A stretch of 47,977 nt of DNA from Brachionus plicatilis (taxonomy: Eukaryota > Rotifera > Eurotatoria > Ploima > Brachionidae), in contig QEOQ01000207.1 of the NCBI GenBank assembly GCA_010279815.1, positions 1,796,560 through 1,844,536 of the forward strand, given 5' to 3'. Made by a program: the position numbers and the translations under genes. The notes below the pieces were generated by a model. It was given only the letters and a program-made list of their open reading frames with translations. It was not told where the DNA came from and made no database searches. This document shows, in pieces, positions 32,331 through 47,341 of the stretch (positions are counted from its first letter, which is position 1; the number at the start of each line of letters is the position of its first letter).

Positions 32331-35300
32331 AAACAAGTTTTACATGAGTTTCAATTCGTTTAATTAGTTAAATTAATAATAAAAAAATATGACTAAAATT
32401 TAATGAGTTGATAAGAACAAAAATTGATGAAAGTTAGAATAAAAATAGATAAAAAAGGAAATAAGAGTAAACAATGTGAATAGAGTTAAGAAAGGCAAAA
32501 CATTTCAAGTTAAGTAGCAAGACAAATTTTGAATTGACATTTCTCGAAAACAAGCCTGTAAGTCAGTGGAGCTGAATTAGCTAATCATTTAGATAGGTAT
32601 TTTGAGAATTCTTAACCTGTAATCAATTTTACTGCTATTTTTTTTTCTGCTTCATACAATAAGGCTTCAGAGGAAGTGTTAAAGTAAAATTGTCAAATTG
32701 AAAGAGGTGAAAAAGTGGTAATTTAATTCAAATGAACAAAGTTGCCAAAGTTATGGAAAATATAAATCTAATAAATCAACAACAACATAACCAGTTTATA
32801 ATTAAAGAAAATTTGATAAAATATTATTGAGAAAATGAACAAAAAAGGGTACTCATCATCTTTCTCACAAAAAAGACTGGTAAAAATAGTGAATCTTTGG
32901 TCAAAAGCAAGTACATTTAGACTCTTAATGGTCTAAGTGCCGTTTCAGCATAAATTTAAATTTTCAATGTTAATAAAAAAAAGCCTTTTAAAACTTATAT
33001 CCTGCCTTTCAGGCTCATCAATGATAATAGTATACATAAAATTTTTATCTAAATTGAAAAAAAATTAAACTTCATGATATGTCTAGAAAATGTTAAATTT
33101 TATTTCAAAAAATAATAAAACTTTTCAAATATCACACTTTGTCTTTGGGTTTTTTTTGTGCCAATTCAATGAGACAAGACAGATGAATATTTTCTTTTCT
33201 AAAAACAAATTTCGGACACTAGATTTCTATTCGAGATAAGAAAATTTTTCGTGACTATATTTTTCGATTAGATTTTACTTAAAAACTAATCTGATTTAGT
33301 CATGATCTAAGCTTTGCTAAGAACACAAAATAGTTTTCCGCATTTCGAATTTTTTTTTAAATCTTATCTTCTCTAAAAACTTGGACAATGTATTGATTTT
33401 TGTCGAATCAGTTAAAAATCATAATTTTAAATATTGGTTTATAATGAATAAATTAAATACCTGGCTTGAAAGGAAAAACGCTTCCTAATTTTAAAAGTAT
33501 TTTATTTGACTATTTAAATGTGTCGAATATTTTAATGATAACGGCTTAATAAATTAAAATAAAAATATTTTAAAAATTAACTTTGAAATTTAAATAAATA
33601 TCACCTAGTCACGATTGAACGCAATCGATCAATCGTGCATCGATTATTCTCTCGAGTTATTTAAATGAAAAGTTAATAAATTAGATTCGAGTTTAGATCG
33701 GCTTATTCTAGATAATCATTCGATTGAAGTGCTCACCAGAGCAAAGATAGATTAGTTACTTAGGATTTCAATCAAACCTTTTTTTTTAATCCAAGTAGCA
33801 TTAAAATTTAATAAAGCTACTCGAATTGATGGCGTGCAAAATAAGATCAAAATTTACAGTTGATTTGAACTAATCCAATCTTATGATAAAATCAAAGCCC
33901 AAAATTTATAAATTCCCCCTTAAACAGGTATTTGCATCAGTTGAGTGGGACAAGGAAATAAAATAGCGTACAAAGCTGTCATTTAAAACAAAATTTATAG
34001 CGTTAAAGAAAATGATTTAAAATATCTTAATAGTTGAATAATTTAAACTAAAATTTAGGTCTTAGAATTTATGGCATTTGAGATTTTAAAATCAATTTCT
34101 GGACGATTAAAACAAATTTATATTTTTATTAGCCTTAGAATTTAATGAATGCCCGCTGAAATTATAAAACATTATATTTTTACAATCGTGCGCAAAAAAA
34201 TATCCGGTCATGGTATTTATGCGAAAATATCTCCGCAATTTGATATCACACGTCTGATTACATCTCTCAAAGTAACCTATCAAAAAAAGATTTTATCTAT
34301 ACATAACATTTTAGATTTATCAGTCAGTTTTATGCTGCGCAAAAATCAATAAACTTTTAATAATTTAACAATAATCAATAAATTAAATTTAATCAATCAT
34401 ATCAATTAAACAAGCCATAAACCTGGTGAGACGGTGAAGTTGGCAGCGATTTCTAAAAAAAAAATTTATTTTAAACTGAACTCTAGAAAGGAATAAAAAA
34501 ATTATATAAGTATAAATTTTTTTAATAAAAAAAAAAGAAAATACTCAAAATAAGATTCTAAAATATGATTATTTTATATTTTAATTTTTATTTTAGTTAA
34601 TTTTTTTTTATTGCGGCAAACATGGTGCAATCAAATAAAAAAATAATTTTCGCAAGAGAAAAATTTTTATTTTTTTTTACAAATTTAAATCTAAATAATA
34701 GAAAGTTTATTTTATGTTCCTGTCATTTATCATTAAAATTCCTTTTTTCAAGGAAAAACAATTTCTATTCCTTTTAGAAAAACAATTTCCGGTTCCGATA
34801 TTTCCTAAAAAAATATTCAAAATACACAAATAAACCTTATTTTATAATATTTATCTTATAATTTTAGATTTTTTTAATAAATTAGACCATTAGATTTTAT
34901 AAAATAAATAATAGAATGCGATGATAAATCAATCCGGTATCCAATTTAGGCTCAAAAATCAACACATCAAACCATTTGTAGTGCTAAACAAAAATAGAAG
35001 ATTTATCTTAATTTGTGCTAAGAACCTGGAATATAAATAATCAATGAAAGCAAAATTCTCATTCTGATTCAATTTAGCGAAAATTCTCTAGTTGAATTTT
35101 TCACGAAATATCTTCTTTATAAGACTAATAATTAAAGTAGTCTGAGTGGATAAAACCTACCGTAAATTCCTCTCTTCTCGCTAATAAATCATACCTACAA
35201 AAAAATAAAATTCATTCATTTTTCTTGGAAGATTAATGCTCCCCTGAACGCTGAACAAGCTTACAAGCGACAATTGTAAATTTTTCTAATGACCATGTTT

Positions 35301-36609
35301 CATGCATATTAAGACTCATAAATCGCTAGCTTATTCATTTCAAATCAAAATTCTAATTTAAATTAAATTAATCAAAAATTCATTCTTCATAAAAAAACTG
35401 TGCTGGAACGCTGTTATTTGTGATCGAGTCTATAAAGAAACAAGTTGTTTTCCGTACATATAAATAGAATATATAAATTGAGTAAATATTTCAATGGGCC
35501 TAAAATTCAAATTTCACATCGATAGATTTACTCCAATTCGTGTCCGCATTGAATTCTTGTTTGTCTGGTAAATAAAACCAAACAAAAAAAATTTCAAAAT
35601 TTAATTTTCCCGAAATTCGATTTAAACTGAAAAGAATTTGTATCGGCATTTAATTAAAAATAAATTGTACTTTTTAAATAACAATAAATGCCACATGACC
35701 ATAATTAAAATCTCAAGAATATTTCTCTCCAAATATTATTCAAAAATCAATAAATAAAATTAATTAAAATTTATTAAATAATTTTCTTGTTTTTTGACTT
35801 TCTCTAATTTATTGCCTTAATTTATAACAAAATAAAAACTATACTTAAAAAACATTTTTCTTCATTTTATTTTTTACCCAAAAATAATCCCAATTTATTA
35901 AGATAAATTGCTCGTTAATTTAAAAAAAATTTAAGTAATACCGTTTGTTGAAACAAAAGCCTTGAACTAAGTCTTGCCTAAAACTAAAAAGGGTAAATGA
36001 TTTCTAGTTTTGTTTTGGTTCTCTTTGTTAATTAAGTAAACAAATAAAAAATGAAGTAAATATTTTCAAATGATAAGCTGATGATTTGAAAATTGTTAAA
36101 TGGCGAATGGAATGGGCAAATTCTGACTGTGCTCGATAAGAAAATCAACAAGCTTAGTGTCTAGAAAAAAAATTAAGCTCAATCCACGAACAAAGAATAT
36201 GAAAAAGGTCCTTTAAAATAAGAAAGAGAAAAAAAAAGTTTTCGACAAATATAAAGTCAAAGAGATTAATAATAAAATGGTGATTTTTACATCTCTAAAC
36301 GATATAACATTTTGTTAAAAACCCAGACATATTCATTATTAATCCTTGAAAGTAAAGGCTATCAGGTTTGCCTAATCCGGAAGCATTATCACTAATATGA
36401 TAAAATTCTCTTTGTGACTTATCATAGACTGACCATTTTTGTACCAAATATTGCTAAATTGCAATAATCAAGGGAGTTATCTAGAACCTAGTGTCTGTAA
36501 ATTGTGGAATTTTAGAATTTAAAAATTCGATGTCTAATATTTATTTTGGATAATTTTGTATCTCATTTACGTTTTTTTCAATATAAACTAAAATATTCAA
36601 AAACATAAT

Positions 36610-36934
36610 TTAACTTGATAAAAGACGAATTTATCTGAATTAAATATTAAAATAAAGATTATTTTTTTAAAGAAAAGTTTTATTTATTAAAACTTCAAAT
36701 CTACAGAAGAAAAATGCATTCAACTTTTTCTTATTATTAAAAACATAATTTGTACAAACGAATCGGCTCTGGTAGGTTGGATTACCTTTCAACTAAGTAG
36801 TAAGTGAAACTCGTGATTGAAATAAATAAGTTAAAAAAAAGTTAACTAACTTTAAAAAGACGTATTTATTTGAAAAAAAAATGTTTTTAAAATTATTAAA
36901 TCTTCAAGTCTACAGACGAGCAATTAGTTCAACT
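36610..36934. repeat. Diverged direct repeat
   Basis: The blocks AAAAGACGAATTTATCTGAA (about 36616) and TTATTAAAACTTCAAATCTA (about 36684) recur about 210-235 bp downstream as AAAAGACGTATTTATTTGAA and TTATTAAATCTTCAAGTCTA, both ending in a shared TTCAACT. Identity is about 80-90 percent in the blocks, and the second copy is shorter by a deletion. Confidence 0.55.
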
Positions 36935-38441
36935 CTGATTTTGTAGAAAAAAATTTCCAGTAAATGTAAAAAGAATGGTTTTTAATGAAATTAAAGTGGC
37001 TAGTCTAATTAAAGACTCATCTTTGAGTTACCACATGTAGTTTTTTTTCTTTCAAATCCCGATTTAGCTTATTATTCTATCTACATAAAAATCTAGTTAT
37101 TATTCGAAATAAATTTGGATCTTTTTGTAAATAACAAAAAATGGAGATTCTATTAAACGTCATCGGTCTTTTGATCAAAGATATTTAATATTGCATTAAT
37201 AGATTATTATTTAATATCTATTATAAACACTCAACACTATCAAAAATAACCGCCACTAGTAATAATCATTTGTCTAGTATCAACTAGCGTATTATTATTT
37301 AAGATTAAATATAATAAATGGTCCGATTTCAATTTATTTCAATTAAAAATTGAGATAGATTATATTACGTCACGTAATCTTCATGATAGTTTGACGAGAA
37401 TTTTTTTGATCAAATAAAATTATATTATAGAGATCATGATATATTAGAAAAAAAAATTTTCTAGACTGTTTTAAATTTTAAAAAGGCAATTTTTTGTTGT
37501 TGTCAAAATTAAAAAACATTGACGTTGAGATCAAATTTCTTGCTATTTGGCGAAACGTTTAAAAATGTGAAACTATTAGATCAATGTTTTGAAAGAGAAT
37601 ACAAATTTTTTTTCTTAGAAAAATTTAATTTATAGACGACCGAAAAAAATTCTATTTAGTATTTATTTATCGAGTTTTTCTTAAGCTGTATTTGGACTCA
37701 AATGCCAAATATTTAAATATTAATTTTTAATTATCTCTCCGGTATCGGAAAACCAAACGGTAAATTGTTTTTCAGGACTTATTTTTTAATACTGGAGACA
37801 GGTAAAAACTCACGTAAATAAATACAAAAACTAGACCACACAGCTACATTAATCATTAAGATTTGAAAGAATTTAAATATTTTTATTTTGACTTAAATTA
37901 AGAAGAGAAAAAAAAATCGTAGACGATATTATTTTATTATTCTATTAAATGCGGCACTTTAATAACACAAAATTCATTCAATTCAATTCAGATCTAAATA
38001 TCGTTCCATTATCTAGTCAAGCATTCATATCTCCTGACAAAATGAACCACTATCGCCTTTATTTTGATGATTTATTAGAGTCTTATCATTAATTTCTTAG
38101 AGGCCCAATAAATTATTTATCTATTTTTTCTGAAATTAATGAGGAATATGGAAATGTTTGTTCTGATTAGTCCATTATCAATACTAATCGAATATTAACC
38201 ATATTTCATCAGAAGCTAATTTTTATTAGCACTCAAGGGTAGCAAATATTTAAAGTATGAAGAAATTGTTTGATTTCAAAGATAAACATCCTAAAGATCC
38301 AGTCCTGTAATTTTCGATTTTTCTTATTCTTTAATTGCTTTCAATTCATATATTAAGAGCTGGTTAACCAAACTAAGCCAACACATTTCCAATAATGCTA
38401 CTAAATAGCTTTTTAGTATTATGTTGCATTAAATGCTCATA

Positions 38442-38474
38442 ATTTTGTATCAAAAAAATTTTTTGATACAAAAT
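38442..38474. repeat. 33-nt near-perfect palindrome
   Basis: ATTTTGTATCAAAAAA and its exact complement TTTTTTGATACAAAAT are separated by one A. It can form a cruciform or hairpin with 16-bp arms. No associated element boundary was identified. Confidence 0.8.
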
Positions 38475-39408
38475 AAAATTTTTTTATAAATAAAATTTCA
38501 AAAGATGATAGAATGACTGATGCTTTTTATAAATCTTTCTTAATGAAAAGAAAATTAAATATTCAAAAAAATAACCATTTCGATTAGCAGAATCAACTGC
38601 AAATATCTATCAAAAAATTTAAAAAAAATTATGAAAGATTGATTAAGCGATCTAAAGATTTGTTGAAACCGTTTCAAGTCACAACTATTGGTTATGACAA
38701 CATACTAAAGACAACGCTTTTTTATAATTTTTTTTTGAATTCGAATTAATAACAAACAGTGGTTAACTTACTAAAATGTTGCGGCTAAAATACATCAGGA
38801 ATGATTCTTAGAAAATAATAGATATCAAAACTGATCTTAACAATATATTTTTAATTTAACAAATTATTATAAGATCTTTTTGTAAATTTATTAATATTAA
38901 CTTTTTTTTTATAATAAGCTAATATTTCCAAATCAATTTTTTCGAAGTTGTAAATTGGTCAACGAAAAAGTAAACATGGGAAAACAAGTAAATTTTTCAC
39001 TTATTGTTCGAAATAAAATAAAAAATTCAATTTTTGGCTGCATTCACCAAAAAACTAAAGAAACATAATGTTGAAGGAATACTGCTTGTAGAAATAATTC
39101 ACTCAAATGCTTAAACACATACTGATAATATTTTACATAGCCAAGAAAAAATGTCACTAAAATCAATGAGAAAACATTTTTTCATAAAATGAAAGAAATT
39201 TTTGGACAAGAAACTGAAAATAATCAAAAATCTTGCAGACTATGAGGGAAAAAATTATAGGGCTCTAGGCATAAATTAAGCAGAAATAAAAAAGAGTTGG
39301 AATTAATAAGATATTCCCTGATTTCCAATATTTTACAAAAGACATATTGAAAGATACCGGATCTCAATACATTTGCACAATTTTTCATTCGACCTTGTCA
39401 AAAATTGA

Positions 39409-39657
39409 GGTACTGTGAATTTTACTACCAAAAACAAAAAAAATATTAAAAATTTCAAAGCTTTAGTTCTGATTGACCAAAACATGTTTAGTAAATTGTT
39501 GCAACTGAACATCCTCTGTACCACCATTTAAAATTGTTGACTTGATCTCTTATTATACTATGTCCCAAATTTGCCATTTTCTGAATCTTGCAGATTTATT
39601 GCAGAGTTTTGCAGAATCAATATATTTTATAATTTTTGTACCAGAATTCACAATGCC
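39409..39657. mobile_element. Fold-back MITE, copy 2, one arm deleted
   Basis: The end at 39409 (GGTACTGTGAATTTTAC) and about 125 bp after it match the arms of the element at 21853-22183, including AACATGTTTAGTAAATTG and TCTGTACCACCATTTAAA. The centre is in reverse orientation relative to copy 1 (TGCAGAGTTTTGCAGAATC). The other arm is reduced to about 30 bp ending in TTCACAATGCC, with roughly 90 bp missing after the GGTAC block. Confidence 0.8.
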
Positions 39658-42600
39658 AATATTGAGCTTAACTAAATACTTAAAAATTGAAAAACCAATA
39701 AGTTGTTCCAAATTTTCTGTACTTTGATAAGCTGAATGAATCAAAGACCTATAATTAACTCTGTAGAATAAAAGATTTCTATCCTCGACTTTCATATGTG
39801 TAAATTATGAATTTGAATTTGAACTCGAAAATCTCAGAACTTTCTCAGAATAACTTAAATCAGATTGTGTATTTCCCAAACTTAAAGTGTAACAAGTCCA
39901 AGGTGAAAGCTTAAAATATTTTGGAAAAATTTTGGTGAATTTTTCAACAAAAAATGGTCAAAAAATAATGAATTGTCGATAAAAATTTCAATAAAAAATA
40001 AAAATTTTCTCAAATGAGACTTAAACAATTTTTTGATTCTTTCAAAAAAATTTAAAATTTTCACTTCTATAAAAATTAAATCAACTTATTAAATAAGAAA
40101 AATTGTATCGATTACATAATTTAGCAAATCTTGGAATTTTCGCTGACCTAAAAAAATCATTCTCAGAAATGATAAAAATTTTGAAATTTTTTATAGTTCA
40201 ATTAAAGTTATCTAATAACAGAAAAAAAATTATCTGAATTAGATTGATATTTTGTAAAGATCGGCTTACTGGTCAGTTTAGAGATTGAGAGAGTCAGTTG
40301 CAGCTAATTGGCTTTGTATACAATGAAAGTTGGTTTTGAATTTCTTTCCTTTGATAAGTATACTCAAAGAAAACAACTATGATTAGGCTACAATTATAAA
40401 AGCTAAAAGGTATATGTCTCTTGATGATATCTTGCCATTAAATAACTTATTTTCATCCAAAAATTATTTGCGCAAATACTCTTGTTTATGACTAAAATTT
40501 TAAATTTGATAAAGATAATTATTTTAAATAAAATCTTTGTAAAAGGCCTCTTTTAATTTTTTTTAAATGATTAATCATGGTTGCATAAGACGGTCGAATT
40601 ATACGCTTTTTTAAGCGAATCAAGTAAATCAACTATGATTAATTTGTATTAATTCATGGAAAAATCTAAACCACTTTTATTCATTTAAAAAAAATTATTT
40701 TTAACAAAAAATTTAATTTAAATTTTTGGTTTACAAATTAAATAAATAAAATTAAACAATTAAACTCGCATTATATTTGTCTTTAAATATTTCTTTGCTT
40801 TGTTTAAAACTTAATTAAATAGGTTATGAAACCAGTGGTTCTTTAATAACTGGAATTTGTGTAATATCTTATTATTCACGGTTCTGGAATAGTATCATTT
40901 TTATTTAAATTTAATCGAACTATTTCGAAGCCATGCGTATAAAAAGGGAATAAAATTTGGGATTAAGATTTTTGTTCTTGCTCTTGAAACAAAACCTCAA
41001 GGCAATATTTAAAATTTGATAAAGCAAATAAAGTTTATTGAATCATATGCAAACAATTTTCGATAAATTCACAAAACACTGACCTTAACCTAAATAATGA
41101 TCTGGACTGATTGCGGATTTATCATGGTTCTTAATCCTAGTCTACCTTAGACTTCAATTGCAATGTTTACATGAGATATAAACTTTATGAAAAAAAAAGA
41201 ATTTTTTTTCCTAATAAGAGACAATTATTATAATTGTTGTTGTTGAAAAATAGATTAATCTCTTTTGTTTTTATCTATTCTAATATTTGATATTTGTTCT
41301 AGGCTTTGAAATGAGCTGATTCACTTAAAGCTATAGAAATTTCAATAAGAATAATCTTTGAATGCAAAAAAATATTTTTTAAATTTAAAGTCCAACTTAA
41401 AGAGTTCGTTTCTAACTATCTATAGTCAATGGATGAATTATTACCATTAATTGGAACGCATCGAGACCTATTAAGATATTTTCAAAGATTATCATTTAGG
41501 CTTTTTGATGCAATTTAAACCCTAATACAGTGAAAAAAAAAGATTAAATATATTGAAAATCATTACGAACAATTTAAATAAAAACATTTTCTCTAAATTT
41601 TTTTTTTAATACTAAAGATGGATTAAATCTTCACACTTTAATGGTTTAATCGATACTTAAACGAGGTATTGTTTTTATCTTTTAAGAAATTTTAATAAAT
41701 TGATTTTATTAAAATTTAAAATTTTATTATAACTGGATTGATTTTTAGAAATTAAAAAAAATATATAAATGCCTTTTTTTTAATAAATTTAAAAAAAAAG
41801 CTTTTTTGTTTTTCAATAAGATTTGTTCAATACGACCTATAGTAATGCGACCTTAAACAAAATAATTAAATCCGATGGAATAAATTTATTTAAGGTCTAG
41901 ATCAAGTTTTCGCCAAAAATCAGAATATCTAAACAAAAAAAAGCAAAGTAAACTCAATCTTCGGAACGCAATTAATAAAATGGGTTAAAATAATTAAGTT
42001 TCTATTTGAAAATTCTATATTTATTGGCATGTAAGTCGATTTAAATAAAATCTAACTTTTTTTCATGGAGGCCAAATTAGATTAGTCCCAGTTCTTTAAA
42101 TGTGAAATTTTGCTTCACTGTTTGTCGAAAAGCAAACTATTAAAAATTTTATTTGATTAGAAGAAAACTATATAAAGGTAAACTAAACAAAAACTAATCG
42201 AAAATTGATCAGCACTTTGGCTATTGAGTTTAATGAACTTTTTGCCAAAACAAATAATCGTAGCCTTTAAAATGCTATGCTGAAAGCAAGCAGAAAGGAT
42301 AGAAATGTCCCAAATTTATTTATTAGTTAAAAGTGATTTCAAGAGTCGAGGTAATTTAAGACCTATTGGACAAATAAAAGAAATGAATTAGTGAAAGCGT
42401 TAAAACTTTTTGGAAGTTTTTCTTAAATTACAATTAGAAGTATGCCAATAAATTGTTTATTTGTTCTTAAAAACGTGGATTTTGCTAAAATCAGAGCAAA
42501 ATTTGAAAAATTTTTTTAAGGGCTTTGTTGTTAAACAAAAAAAGGGCTCTATTGAGCTTTTTTTATTTGTTTTATGAGATAACTAGAAATCGGCTAATAG

Positions 42601-43059
42601 AAAACTGTACAATGGCCTTTAGCTTTTGATTAATATGTCTTCATTTGTTCTTATGCAAGAGACTCTAATATTTGAATAAAAGTCTAGAATCGATGGCTTA
42701 AGCCTCCGAGCTATTCATTTAATTATACTAAGTTGAAATTCAATTATAAAATAAATGCTAAGGATAAATGAAGCTTTATAAATGGAATTTTATTTTAAAT
42801 ATAAAATACTGCGGATTTTACTAAATCAAAATTGAATTCTTCTAATTTCTGATCAATTTAAATTCAAACAAACTTTACAGTTATGCAATCGAAATTTTTA
42901 TAAAAAAAAAGATGTTTGTTAAGATTAGTTTTGACTTTATCTTTGTCACTAAATTTTACAATTTGATTTTTATTAATGCATTAAAAGAATTAAATTATAA
43001 ATAAGTAATTTTAAGTTTTCATAATTGATTTATTGAATTTTTATTTCAATTTAAAATGA

Positions 43060-43910
43060 TTAATTTTTATTTTTTGGTTTTTTCTTTTTTACATAGATCG
43101 ACTCGTCTGTTTCAATAGATTTTTGAGCATTTTTATCTGTGTCTTTTGTGCGAGGCTTGTTTTGTAATCGTTGATTGAATAAATCTTTAACTGTGCTACT
43201 GATTTGATACCTTTGAAAAACATGTTGTTAAGTTAACTTGATGAATTATAAAAAAAATTTACCCTGATTCATTTGGATCTAATGGAGTTTTAGAAAGAAT
43301 AATACAAATTCTTGGAATTTCGCGGACTATTCTTATACTTTTTTTTAAATTAACAAATTATAAAATTATAAATAAATAATCTTCTTACTCTCTGAGGTTT
43401 TCTAAATTTGACTTCCATTGTTCTTCGGTTCTAGAAAAAATTTAATTCTAGTCTTGTAATTGATTATACTTTAATTACCTTGCAAAACCAATTTTGTTTA
43501 TCTGGTACAAATTCTTAAATTTATTTGTTCTAAATAATATTTATTCTATTAATTAAATACAAATACTTTAATTTTTTTTTTCATTATCTCGGCGCATGCA
43601 ACCACTTTGTTTAGAGCATCACCTGTTCCATTCCATGTTATTTGATTTAAAGAATCTTCCTTTAAAAAATGAGTGATGAAACTTTGTTAATTTTTTTGTT
43701 GGACATACTTCAAATTGTTTGATGGCATAGTTTACTAAGTTAGCTACCTTTGAACCTGTTTTTACATTCATATGAATCACATTTGAGTCTAATTGAATTG
43801 AGTGCAATGGTTCACTTTTATCAATTGCTGGTTCTTAAATTTTATTTTATTTTCAAACGATTAATGTATAAAAATAAAATAATACCCAAAGACAGAGTGT
43901 AATTTTCCAT
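43060..43910 (-). CDS. RPP25L: RNase P/MRP subunit p25-like, Alba domain
   Basis: Seven short exons on the minus strand (43886-43910, 43709-43833, 43567-43659, 43479-43513, 43389-43430, 43263-43337, 43060-43210) encode 181 residues. Proteins of this type bind RNase P and MRP RNA as a POP6/RPP25 subunit in the nucleus. The Alba fold is seen as MNVKTGSKVANLVNYAIKQF (about 31-50), WNGTGDALNKVVACAEIMKK, then ICIILSKTPLDPNESGYQ, matching human RPP25L almost motif for motif, including the LSxxPLDPNExGYQ end. A basic lysine-rich tail follows. Exon 4 needs the second of two acceptors (after AATTTAAG) because the first leads to a stop. Introns are 48-53 bp. It is the only gene here without a clear acceptor-like site just upstream of its ATG. 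RPP25 versus RPP25L cannot be separated. Confidence 0.9.
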
Positions 43911-44322
43911 TTTAATTTTTAATGAAAATTTTGAAATAAAAATAACAACATTGAATTTCAATTTTTTTTAAAGTTAAAAGTTGCATTATAAATTTAAACT
44001 TTTACTTGATTAAAATTAGATGAAGTATAAAACTTTCACGCTCACACTTTATCTGTAAACAGATAATATTTTGTCAAAATCAATTAATAATTAATTACAA
44101 TAAATTTTTTATTTATTTGTCGCAAAATTTTTATTCATATTGAACGATAAAATAAAATCTGATTTCATAGAGTCATTTTAAATAGAATAAAAATTATCTG
44201 TGAATTGTTTAATCTAATAATATAAAAATGATTTTGGATTAAAATTATTTGAACAAAAAATGTGTAAGTCTAAGCGCAAAAATATAAGTTAATAGAAAAA
44301 TATGTTTTTTTGAAAACGTCAT
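43911..44322. other. Spacer between beta-tubulin and RPP25-like gene
   Basis: This is the 3' untranslated and intergenic part after tubulin, which is transcribed toward RPP25L on the same strand. Nothing else was seen. Confidence 0.6.
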
Positions 44323-45678
<1,356 letters not shown>

Positions 45679-45679
45679 C

Positions 45680-46197
45680 TAAAAATTTGAGTTCTAAATA
45701 GTTTTTGTTTTAAATATTTTAATAAATGATTTGACAAGTTTTTTTGTTTTTGATGTATGAGCTTCTTAAGCCAAAATAATTTTAAATCTTTGAATTGCAT
45801 AGTGAGAGATCAAGAGATTTGTTAAAAGCTAAGTGAAAAGTGTGATTTGTTCAGCGTATCAAAGCAAACATAAGAATTTAAAATTTAAATATTTCAAAAA
45901 AATTTTTTAGACATCAACAGTCTCTTCACTTTACTGTTACAGGCTTAATAAATATTTTTTCAAAAGTTAACTTTCTACTGCATTTTAATTAAAATCTTAA
46001 TAAAACATAAAAAATATGAAAATTTTGCAAGCTTGCCTCAAGTACTTTCTAGAGAGGCGCATATATTATGTTTTTTTTCAAAATTATATAACTTAAGTAA
46101 CTCTTTCCATATAATTGTTGGTGATTATTTAACCAAAAATTTACATTTATATACACCCAAATAATACGAAAACTTCAAATATTTTCAAAACTTTTCT
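45680..46197. promoter_or_regulatory. Shared divergent promoter region of beta-tubulin and SDHB
   Basis: Tubulin (-) and SDHB (+) start 568 bp apart and point away from each other, so both promoters must lie here. I see no distinct core promoter motif beyond AT-rich tracts. Placement is inference from gene order. Confidence 0.4.
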
Positions 46198-46219
46198 AGA
46201 CATCTTTTCTGTTAGTGAA

Positions 46220-47341
46220 ATGGCCCTAATCTCAAGAGCATCAGCTTTATTGCAAACAAATTTAAGACTATTGGAACCAGTGGTAAGATTTTAAACAAAA
46301 TAACCAACAAATTTAATTTTGAGATTGACATTATTCTTAGGTTCGATTGGCAACCACTTCTGCGGTTCCTGAAGAAAAAAAAGCTCCCAGAATGAAGAAA
46401 TTTGCCATCTATAGATGGGATCCAGAACAACCAGGCCAAAAGCCTTATTTGAAAGAATACGAAGTGGATTTAAATGACTGTGGAATGATGGTTTTGGACG
46501 CTTTGGTTAAAATAAAAAACGAACAAGACTCGACTCTGGCTTTCCGACGATCATGTCGTGAAGGAATTTGCGGATCGTGCTCCATGAATATTAATGGAAC
46601 CAACACTTTGGCTTGTCTATGGTAAAATTTGAAAGAAATAAATATTCTAAAATTTTATCTTTTTTTTCTGAATAGCAAAATTGATGAAAGCTTGAGCAAA
46701 AAAACAAAAATTTACCCACTACCACATATGTTCGTGATCAAAGATCTTATACCAGTAAGATTTTGGCTTTTTTTTGCCACATTTACAAATTTATTTAAAG
46801 GATTTGAGCAATTTTTATGCTCAATACAAATCAATTGAGCCATATTTGAAGCGAAAAGGAGAAATTAAAGTCGGTGAGCAACAATTTTATCAGTCAGTTG
46901 AAGATCGTGCTAAATTGGACGGTCTGTACGAATGCATTTTGTGTGCTTGTTGCTCTACTTCTTGTCCCTCATACTGGTGGAACTCAGATAAATATTTGGG
47001 TCCAGCTGTATTGCTACAATCCTACAGGTATTTTAATCGTAAATAAATATTTACTCAATTCAATTTGGATTATTTAGATGGATAATTGATTCAAGAGACC
47101 AATTTGCCAAAGAAAGATTAGATAAATTCAGAGACGAGTTTTCAGTGTATAGATGTCATACAATTATGAACTGTACCACCGTTTGCCCTAAAGTAATTAA
47201 ATTTTCTTTTCAAATTCTCATTAAATAAATATTTTTTGCCAAAAGGGACTGAATCCTGGACAAGCTATTGCTGAAATTAAAAAACTAATGTCTGGTCTTT
47301 GGAAGGAACCTAGCAAGAATGCATCGGTTATTCCTGCATAA
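46220..47341 (+). CDS. SDHB: Succinate dehydrogenase iron-sulfur subunit, mitochondrial
   Basis: Six exons (46220-46282, 46341-46621, 46676-46754, 46801-47027, 47078-47192, 47246-47341) encode 286 residues, close to the human 280. SDHB is the three-cluster electron-transfer subunit of respiratory complex II in the mitochondrial inner membrane. The N-terminus ([15 protein letters not shown]) is a mitochondrial presequence. The [2Fe-2S] ligands are Cys93, 98, 101 and 113 ([15 protein letters not shown]), the [4Fe-4S]/[3Fe-4S] ligands begin [12 protein letters not shown] at 186-197, and [18 protein letters not shown] completes them. All cluster cysteines are present, so it should be functional. 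Introns are 50-58 bp. A TTTTCTAG site ends at 46199, 20 nt upstream, and AATAAA is at 47376-47381. Confidence 0.99.

Larger units (their letters stand above)
29099..43059. other. 14-kb gene-poor region upstream of the Eph gene
   Basis: I could not support any coding exon here. Open frames of 60-80 codons (for example 30937-31164 minus, 34149-34352 plus, 39882-40064 minus) have no start context, splice partners or family resemblance. The region holds LINE fragments (31861-32330), a fold-back element copy (39409-39657), a duplicated segment (36610-36934) and a 33-nt palindrome (38442-38474). Parts such as 30400-30960 and 31540-31640 are less AT-homopolymeric and could be regulatory. Confidence 0.6.

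Noticed and set aside
34149..34352. 67-codon open frame on the plus strand
   Set aside because: Starts with ATG but has no neighbours, domain or compositional support; expected by chance over 14 kb.
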